Source: Imbricaverruca yamaguchii (lineage: Eukaryota; Arthropoda; Thecostraca; Neoverrucidae). Taken from it: 64,000 nt of DNA. Within the stretch, counting starts at the first letter, position 1; every line of letters starts with the position of its first letter. Below, piece by piece: positions 55,860 to 64,000 of the stretch. The stretch lies in contig JAOTOL010001524.1 of NCBI GenBank assembly GCA_034440575.1, positions 1,191,501-1,255,500 of the forward strand, read 5' to 3'. Made by a program: the position numbers and the translations under genes. The notes below the pieces were generated by a model that was not told the DNA's origin, made no database searches, and saw only the letters and a list, made by a program, of their open reading frames with translations.

Positions 55860-56335
55860 ATGGAGGGGCCCGGGCTGTTAGAAGGCAGTGATGTATTCAA
55901 GGAGTGAAGGGACAACCGCCCTTGGTGAGTCCGATGAGACTCCAGGTGACCGTCTTCAGGGGACCCCAAGGGCCCCGCAAGGTGTTGGGGTAGATACGTA
56001 GCAACAAAAACGCTTCTAACACTTCGTATGGAAACGGCCCTTGAAACCCGCGGACGTCTATTCTGAGGGCTGGCAAGATTCGTGAAGATAAGATAATGTC
56101 CGCAGGAGAGCTGGAACGCCTATGCCAGCTGGAAAGAGTAATCTCGGCTGGAAATGGCCCCTAACAGCTGAGTAGTAAACAGGACACTGATGTCCATGAG
56201 GCATGGACAGGGCGCCTAATGGCCAGAGATGGCTGAGATGCGCTTGGGTCTCGAAAGGCTCTTGAGGGATGAACAGGGCACCTAAGAGCTGACGATGACT
56301 AGTGAGAATTCATCACAGAGCCCACATCAAGAGCA
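55860..56335. repeat. Degenerate GGGCCCC-rich minisatellite, right part
   Basis: Continuation of the 53925-54516 tract, with phrases such as AGGGGACCCCAAGGGCCCC and GGATGAACAGGGCACCTAAG. Confidence 0.5.
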
Positions 56336-57309
56336 CCAAGAGCCTTCTTAACTATTTTGTACTTGTGGATTACTAAGATTCGGTACTTTTGTACTGAATA
56401 AGGCCCTTCCGATCGAAACGTATATGCAGTAAAGGTCGTCTCCTGTCAATATGATGCATGTATAAATAGAGGCCCTTTCCGAGGAGTTGCGGGCCATCTC
56501 CAGATGTTTGGCCCCAGACGAAATCCTGGTCACGCTACTGCCATAGGTACGGGCACATTCGCCATTCACTGCCCAGGGGAACACCATGACTAACTGGCTA
56601 TCGGTCATAGACATGGGCCGTGACACCTATCACTCACCACCGAAAGGGCCTCCCGAAATCCCATAGTCTAAAATCACAGACACGGACCATGTCACGCTCC
56701 ATGCTGATCTGCTTTGTCACAGTAACCCCCTTGCGGTGATCGGTTGGTCGATTATAAAAGGAATGTCCTTTCAGCAGCGGTGGGCCGATTTTCTCTCACA
56801 GTGGTGCCTTTGTGCACCATCGGGAGCGATATGTGCCACAGGTGAGCACACAGTGCCACCCCTTCCAGAGTTCTAGAAAACTAACGGACCGATTTTTTCA
56901 CGGAAAGCGGCAATCAATTACTTACGACATGATCTACAATTGTGCAAGGCAACCTTTTCAAATGTTGCCAGAACGAGTCCACGAACGGGCAGAGGACAAT
57001 CGCAAAATATTCCACGCCCAGCTGAGTTTCTATTTCACAATAATCTCCGTCATATCTTGAGTCATTTCACAGCCAATGAAATGGTCTTTCAGCTTAAGCT
57101 TGAACAAATACTGAACAAATCATAGATGGGTCCAAACTGTATAAAATTATGGCATTATTTCAGGATGTTTTCTTCACTGATGCTTTCACATTTTGCCCTC
57201 ATGCTGTTCTGAATAAACTAATAGCTTCAGAGGAAAGTGACGCAAGACCAGCACACTTTTGTGATTATTGGATCGGCGAATGAAACGAGGGAGGCGAAGT
57301 TAGGTGCAT

Positions 57310-57500
57310 ACTGGTGGTGACGAAATACCAATCAATGGTTAAGCTGAGCGTCTAGCATACCAGAGACGCGGGATTCCAGTACATACGGTGCCCGCCCTTC
57401 CTGCCAGGGTGAGAGGAAAGTGACGCCATGTAGCCTCAGCTGCAGAGTGGATCTGCAGCTGCAGTTAGGCCACAACCAACCAACCAAATGTTTGCATTAT
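57310..57500 (+). repeat. tRNA-derived SINE with CCAA tail
   Basis: A-box-like TGGTTAAGCTGAGCGTCTAG, then AGACGCGGGATTCCAGT (B-box-like), ending in (CCAA)n near 57473-57490. A different family from the CTAA-tailed repeats. Confidence 0.45.
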
Positions 57501-57799
57501 CGCACGACCCATGTTGCATGCGTCTATACCTGATTCGGAGCATTCATTAGTCTTCTTCATAGACGAAGTCAGGGAGGGAAGGGGGTTAACTTTCGACTTC
57601 AATATAAACGCCGACTAAACTAGCCGAAGCCTAGTTAGTTGGCTAATAAGATTAATGGGCGAGCCAACTGCAGTGGAGACACAACGCCCCCCGCCGAGGT
57701 CCAAAAAATGAACATCTGATTCATTGCGTTCCTCCCAAAAACTTTATCTGGTGCCGTTCTTGGTAGGACATGCATTAATCACGTTTCAACACTGTCAGT

Positions 57800-58596
57800 G
57801 TTCTGCTCAAATCCTCACGCCCCCTGACGAGGCGTGAGGATTTGAGGACGAGTTTTCCCACATCAATTTGGCATGCCGTTGCAAAATTTTGAAATCCGGT
57901 CCTCTAGGGTCGACGAATTAGTTAAGGTCAAATGAGGTCACCTCCAAAAAAGTTCAACCAGTCGTCACGCTTTAACGGATGCAGATATTTTAATGAAACT
58001 TTCAGCGTGTGCTTATTTTGAGGGATGCAACAAAACGTAGGAGTGAAATTTTTTTCGTTTTTTTTCCGTTTTTGACTACACATACATTTTGCATATTTGC
58101 CAATCGCAGTTCAAATAGAAGATTCTGGCTAAAGTAAACATTTTGTATTACGGCAAGTTGACTTCCAACAACGTTTCTCGGTCTGCTGTACCCATTGGGA
58201 AAGGAAAATGAAAGAAAACGAAAACTCAACATTTTGAAATTTCAATATTTTTTGGGGCCAATCATTTCTTATGACCCTGGTCGATTTCGCCATCCTTTTC
58301 TCATTCAAAATAAATGTTGCTTTTTCATATATCACCAAAATGAACTCCACAGAGCCAAAAACATAATATAGGTCGTGAGAAATCGTGAAAATTTAACCCC
58401 CTGGTCACGTCACTTTTGTGGGAATTTTTTTCCAAATTGTTTTGGAGGGTGGATCCGGACCCTACTCGTCGAGCGCTTTCCGATGACACCTCTTTCGTTT
58501 TGTGCGACGCTTAGTTTGGATTTTAGAGGGGGTTACTATCCGCACCCCCCCCGAGACGGGGTGTGAGGATCTGACCGGAGATACGGCGAGGGTTAA
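57800..58596 (+). mobile_element. ~800-bp dispersed repeat, copy 3
   Basis: Begins with a 12-bp-arm hairpin (AATCCTCACGCC ... GGCGTGAGGATT). It continues CACATCAATTTGGCATGC, TTTAACGGATGCAGATATTT and CGTCGAGCGCTTTCCGATGA, and ends GAGACGGGGTGTGAGGATCT...GGGTTAA. Confidence 0.78.
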
Positions 58597-58599
58597 GAA

Positions 58600-61500
58600 G
58601 ATTTCTGGGTATTCTCGTCAGTTCCCCTGCCGGAACTCAATATTGGAGGCAACATCGCTGAACAAGGCGAGGTAGCGAGTCGCATTGCTCATGCTATTGC
58701 GAGGCGATATGAACATACCGATCTAGCATTCTTGCAACACCGTGCTCCTTGCCAGATGCACGATATCAGCTTTACCACATCCGAACAACTTAGTTACAAC
58801 TTGCTGGTTACCGAAACTGGACTTACCTCTGCAGTCACAGGTTTGATGAACAGTGTTTTAGGGACCATGTGGCGTGCACATGTTGAAGCATTCACCGACT
58901 TCCACAAAACATGCTCTTGCCACAATTTTCAACAAACTATGGGATGCTCCCCGATTCATTAACCATAGAACAACCTTTCCCTCCTTGCAGAGGTAGGATT
59001 TTAAATAGTATACGCATCTGGCTAATCGATAATTGTTTTTCCAAAATATCTTATCCTAGGACGTGAAAAAAGGATTAACACGTTTTTAAGTCAACTCGTT
59101 ATGGGTCCAATATAGCCGAATTGGGTTGACGAATAGTTGGGTTGGGTTGGTCCAATATAGCCGAATTCCCCTGCACTCCAATAAGCAATCAAATCCTGAA
59201 CCAGCAATTACGTTCCTCAACTTTTAAGCTTCGATGCAAAGCATGGAAAAGATGCCCATCAGTTTTAGCAGCACCTGGAACTGCCCTCGACGAACAAATT
59301 CACGCCACCCTTCTTGCAATATGGTTAAACAATCGGGACGAGAATCTTCACATGGCGCCTGTTCTTTGGACCCGGCCTGGTCACATCTGTACGAGCACCA
59401 AACATTTACTCAAACAGCGACGATGCGCACGCATCTGAATGCAAGCGTTTGCGGCGTGGTGCATTCCAGGTGGAGCTGGCACGTACATGTCGAGCTGTCG
59501 AGTTGGGTGGTAAGCGTAGACTGATGAAGGACTTTGGGTTCTTTTACGAAGCATTCGACTGCTGGGCTGGCCTCTTCGACGGATGTCGTCGGCCACTGAC
59601 GCACTGACGCCGACTGGTCGGGGGGGGGGGGACTTTGTGATCATGCAGGTTGTGGGATGCGCACCCACGCTGAAGATTTCCATGAACATACGGACTGAGG
59701 TACCACGATCCTATAATGCTGGGGTTATTCTCCCGGATGATTTGTGAGTGGCAGCATGAGTGAGGTTTCGCGGGCGCAGTTGCCCGGAATCATATCGCCT
59801 TCTGAATGTTAATTTTACTCCTCCGCCGTGTTGCAGTCGAACTTTCTGGAATATTCCAGACGGAACACTTCCTCAGGACAGTTCCAAAAGGGACTTTGAT
59901 TCTCTAAAATAGGGACTTGAAAATGTGTCTCGCTATAGAAAACAAACCTGGATTGGTGACGCCCAAAAGATCAGAATAACGCAGTCGGCACTTTGAACGT
60001 CCTTGTCTGGATGCTCTAAAAAGGTTTGATTCTGATGGAACATTTCAGTAGTTTTCAAGTGTTAATAACTGCTGTTGTGCCAGCCACACCATTTGCATGC
60101 CAGAGCAATATCAGCAGACACCACAATATCCGATGCACTGGAAGAGTCGGTACATGGAAAGAGCTGGAGTCACAATTACATCTCGGCTCTACTCAAGGTA
60201 ACCACCACTTATTGAAAGCTCAAAGGACCTGTAAGCACGAACATACAGGCCTGGACCACAACATCCCGCCCACCCCACCACTTCGGCACCGTCCACGTGC
60301 CGGGTTCCGACCACACTCACGAGACACAACCGAGCGCAATACAGCCGAAGCATCTGACGTGCCCAAAACCCCAACTCCACACACACACGGGACGCGACAA
60401 GCCCCAACAAAATCAGCTCCGTGCCCACGCGCTGGGCTCCGATCAGCCTCACGAGACGCGACCCAGACGGCCCGGCTGCCGTGCCGCCGGCGCCGTCGTC
60501 CACCCACCGTCTCACCTGCGTCTGGCGTGGGACGGCGCGAGCCTGACACACCACCACTGCGGCGGCCCGCAGCCTTGACCGGCCGCCGGCCGACGTCGGC
60601 CGGCGTGACGTCACCGCACTCATGATCGATCTCGGGCAGGGGGACGGGGAGGGAGGGGCCAGCGGCCAGATGACGCGCTGCGGCCGCCAGTTCCTCACCT
60701 GGTTCTGACGGGAACAAGCTTCGCGCGCGAACACTTTTCTGGTCAGAAACCGGAGGACTGCTACTGTAAGCACAGCGAATTTAGAATCGCCGAGGGAGGT
60801 GTGGAAGACATGGTTGCCTGTTTGCTCCAGCTACATCCTGAGCGCCGCTGTCGTGGTATCCATCATGCGCATACTTTTCACGAACATGCCATATTCGTTT
60901 TTATTATTATACACATTTCCGCCAAAGAAATGCTTGTCGAGTAGTCCCCGTGGTGGGTGCTTGTGTGCCAACTGAAAGGTTCCGAGAAGCGTGCATCCGA
61001 ATTTGTTCCCGACATCACACTCGCCCGATAACGGGTCGTCATTTGTATATCCTTCCCCATACAGCTTCAATTTATTAGTCTCCTGAAATTTCCCAGGTAA
61101 ATGTCCATAGTTATGATATTCGTCACCAGAACCCCGCAGTACGTTTTTATAACCTTCACAAGCCGTGTCGTACAATTAAGGATGCCACATACTCATTCCT
61201 GATAGTTAAATGAACGGCAAAAGCGACTGGAAATGCCATGAACGGTGTTTGGTGCGACACACTTATCAACATTCCTAGACCACAAAAACAAATGCGATAT
61301 TTATTTACGGCGATGTAAATAAACATCCAATTTTCATCTCAAGGATGCAACCAAATATCTAATGGTGCATAATGCATCTTGTATGCGATTTCATAACCAG
61401 ATTATTGCACTGCGTACGGCCCACCATCACTCCAAAACCAATAAGCATCAACTGAAGGTCATTCATGCCAGCTGTATGTTATCAGGCACTCTTTCCTTAT

Positions 61501-62460
61501 GGACTGATAAACACATACGGAAATGTCAACACTGAGTAAAGAATCTGACCTAAGATGTAAACAATTGTCCCGCTATGTGTGTGTTCCGTATTTATGAGTT
61601 CCAGTTAAGTTTCCGGATTTTGACATACTGGTTCATCATGTCCCTGGTGTCGTCACCTGTTCCGAACGTGTAGCGGCCGAACTGTGAAAGCAGGCACCAG
61701 GTGTCTACCAGAGCTCGCGATGAATCCAAATCAAGACAGCACCGACCGCGTCACAAATAATATATTATACTAAACCTTCCCATCACAAGAGCAGGCAACC
61801 CACCATCGGTAACACCAGCCAAATCTTTGGAGAACAACTGCAAAATATCGGACGGGTAACAGCGTTCGATGACGTCAGAGTAATTCCTTGAAGAAACCTT
61901 CTTTGATGATTGAAATAAAAAAGTCAATGCACCTGTCCGTGACCGGGCAAGGCACATTTGTCGAAACGGTCACAACCCGAGTTGACCTGGCGAAGCCTGG
62001 AAAACGAGGAAACGAGTTAGAACACTTCCGGACTGGAATTGAAGAGACGGACGTGACCATACGGGGATGTCCTGGGCACAGCACCTTGATAATGATCGGT
62101 AGCTGGTCAGAGCTGGAGCATTGACAGTGAGCTTCAAATATGGTTCTCGCATCGTATCTCAGCGGCAGGAGGTGGAGGCCTAACGCGGGGACAAGGCTGC
62201 TGAGCCTGGACCAACGACGAACGGACAGAGAACAGCTAGGAAAGAAGTGACCGAGGCGAGAGATCATTACATCACGAGTGCGTTTAACACACCATTTTAT
62301 AAGATGACTTGCTTGATACAACGCTTGCTTCGGCATCGACTACTTTAGAAGCCCAAACTGCATCACAGTTGTCTAATTGATCCCCGTACTAAGAGGGTTA
62401 ATTTCCAAATCGCAGCTCTGTCGCAATGATATGTTAGGCAAGAACCATTATTCCATGCAC
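58600..62460. other. Spacer between TARS1 and the six-cysteine gene
   Basis: No supported coding gene. A CpG-rich block at 60240-60720 carries a donor-like GAACCAG/GTGAGG on the minus strand and might be a promoter or leader exon. An unrecognised 153-codon minus-strand frame lies at 61875-62336. Confidence 0.4.
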
Positions 62461-62466
62461 TTTATT
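62461..62466 (-). terminator. Candidate TARS1 polyadenylation signal AATAAA
   Basis: AATAAA on the minus strand, about 275 bp after the stop codon. Confidence 0.5.
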
Positions 62467-62740
62467 TCCGGTAGTGGTGCTTCTAAAATTTAAAACATAA
62501 GCGACATTCAGTACCGAAGATGAACCACACCATTGCGAAATCTGGAGGATAGTACACTTTACATGTTTCACAGACTACAAAAAAAAGAAACAAACACACC
62601 CGAATGTACACACTTTTCCCGAGTTCACCAAAACCTAACTCTGCGCCTGCAGCAGGACGTTAGTAGCTCTTCGATAACATCCAGTGTCTAGACCAGAGTG
62701 GTGGTGGCCACTCCACCACCGTGACCCACCTTGCCTTCCG

Positions 62741-63229
62741 CTAGAACTCCTCCTCGGCCGCCTGGCTCTTGCTGGTGCTCAGCTGCTGGAACCTGCCCAC
62801 CACGTGCGCCACAGCGTGCTCGCCGTGCACCTTGTTGTCACGGGTGCGCACGTTGACGGTGCCGTTGCCCTGCTCCTTCTCGCCGACCACGAAGATGAAG
62901 TTGTACTGGGCCAGCTGGGCGTTGCGGATCTTCTTGTTCATGGTGTCGCCGGCATCCAGGTCGGCGTCGCAGCTGAAGCCGGCCGCGAACACCTTGTCGC
63001 GCACCTCGAGCGCGTACTGGTCGTAGGCGGGCCCGACCGGCACCACGCACGCCTGCCGCGGCGACAGCCAGAACGGCCACTTGCCGCCGAACGACTCGGT
63101 CAGGATGGCGATCATGCGCTCCACCGAGCCCAGCACCGCCCGGTGGATGATGACCGGCCGCTTCTTCTCGCCGCTCTCGCTGTCGGGAGGACTCTCGGTC
63201 AGGTGCGCCACGAAGTAGCACAGCTCTAA
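62741..63229 (-). CDS. TARS1: Threonyl-tRNA synthetase, terminal exon
   Basis: Attaches threonine to tRNA-Thr in the cytosol. This last coding exon (162 codons plus TAG, acceptor GTCTGCAG) starts [14 protein letters not shown] and includes [19 protein letters not shown], class II motif 3 with its invariant Arg. The anticodon-binding domain follows: [57 protein letters not shown] and the conserved C-terminal QAAEEEF. The remaining exons lie right of the window. Codon use is strongly GC-biased, unlike the surrounding spacer. Confidence 0.95.
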   Translation of the reverse strand, partial: LELCYFVAHLTESPPDSESGEKKRPVIIHRAVLGSVERMIAILTESFGGKWPFWLSPRQACVVPVGPAYDQYALEVRDKVFAAGFSCDADLDAGDTMNKKIRNAQLAQYNFIFVVGEKEQGNGTVNVRTRDNKVHGEHAVAHVVGRFQQLSTSKSQAAEEEF

Positions 63230-63722
63230 CTGCAGACAGGGTCAGCCCAGCCGTCAGATGAATTAATGCATTTATGCATATTCGCAATTACCTTCAGAGA
63301 CAAATTCGATATTCGGGAATCTTATCGCAGACAATCAAACACTCAACCACATTTCAAAGCAACGAGAAAGGAACACTATGCTACAATTCTACGAGCTACA
63401 TGTGAGAATTGAAACCTCAAATACTCAAATACTAATGAAGAGATACGCTAATAAAATATGCTTGGTGGAGATATACACTGTGATGAAATCGATAAAGCAC
63501 ATTTTCGGCAATCAACCTCTTCGGTAAGCCATTGCTACATGAGCTTCATTTAAAATGTTCTACCAAGCGACGTTTAAGGCTTTTAATGGAGATATGTACA
63601 GTACTAGCATGCGGTAGTGTGCTTTAGGTTTTTGCTGCCTGGTAGGGGAAAGCCGACTCCATCACCTCCAGTCTTCAACGTGGCAAATGTAGTTTGGGGC
63701 CGACAGAGGCACGTGATTCGCG

Positions 63723-63767
63723 GATTGAGATTTCGCTCAGTTTGGTAAACTGAGCGAAATCTCAATC
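63723..63767. repeat. Perfect 21-bp inverted repeat hairpin in TARS1 intron
   Basis: Arms 63723-63743 and 63747-63767 are exact reverse complements around a 3-base loop (GGT). The right arm is followed by further ATCTCA repeats. Confidence 0.9.
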
Positions 63768-64000
63768 TCAATCTCAATGGACTGGACGACATTAGGAGCG
63801 ATTTTAATATACAGTGCGCTAACAATTTTGCTGCAGTCATGCTGTACAATGGGCATCTCAGTTTGGGCCCGTCCAGGGGATTTCAGGGTTGGCGAGATGC
63901 CATTTTGTTTGCATTGACCTGGAATTATTCCGATGGCGAAATTGGCATGATAATTTCCGGGATTGCAAACAAGATCACATCTCATCAACTTCAAACTCCA

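Noticed and set aside
60026..60625. 199-codon Pro/Arg/His-rich frame
   Set aside because: Frame openness is explained by high GC content; duplicated phrase (CCGA-CACACTCACGAGAC type) suggests repeat rather than coding.
61875..62336. 153-codon minus-strand frame as a gene
   Set aside because: No recognised motif, splice site or signal peptide; left as unassigned spacer.
62684..63229. 181-codon plus-strand frame over the TARS1 exon
   Set aside because: Antisense shadow of GC-rich coding sequence; the minus strand carries the synthetase motifs.

Overview
This is a piece of animal nuclear genome. It has spliced genes with GT-AG introns, large introns full of minisatellites, SINE-like repeats, non-LTR retrotransposons and TTAA-flanked DNA elements, and no operons or bacterial signals. 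The protein-coding content (peptide-amidation enzymes of invertebrate type, a cytosolic threonyl-tRNA synthetase) fits an invertebrate, probably an arthropod and possibly a crustacean. The lineage is inference only.

Layout. (1) 2653-26703, plus strand: a bifunctional peptidylglycine alpha-amidating monooxygenase (PAM). Fifteen exons join in one open frame of 794 codons plus stop: PHM domain, linker, PAL domain, transmembrane segment and acidic cytosolic tail. The 5' exon(s) with the signal peptide were not found and probably lie left of the window. (2) 26704-31426: convergent intergenic spacer. (3) 31427-47270, minus strand: a second, free-standing secreted PAL in seven exons, from signal peptide to stop. 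All catalytic residues are kept, but there is one extra base (a frameshift) in exon 5. Its introns hold two degenerate non-LTR retrotransposons, several minisatellites and one unexplained plus-strand exon-like ORF. (4) 52361-53773, minus strand: a two-exon gene for a 96-residue secreted peptide with six cysteines. Both exons are short and I do not recognise the family. (5) 53774-62740: repeat-rich spacer with a TTAA-flanked inverted-repeat element and a third copy of an ~840-bp repeat. (6) 62741-63229, minus strand: terminal coding exon of threonyl-tRNA synthetase, the rest lying right of the window.

How the genes fit together. PAM makes C-terminally amidated peptides in two steps: PHM hydroxylates the alpha-carbon of a terminal glycine, then PAL cleaves the product to peptide-amide and glyoxylate. 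The neighbouring secreted PAL could act on PHM product in the same secretory compartments. The two PAL-coding regions share one intron position and phase, which supports common descent.

The most unusual structural signal is that several minisatellites start exactly at exon-intron boundaries and repeat the splice junction itself. The clearest is an array of eight 56-bp units, each carrying the end of PAL exon 6 and a donor or donor-like site.
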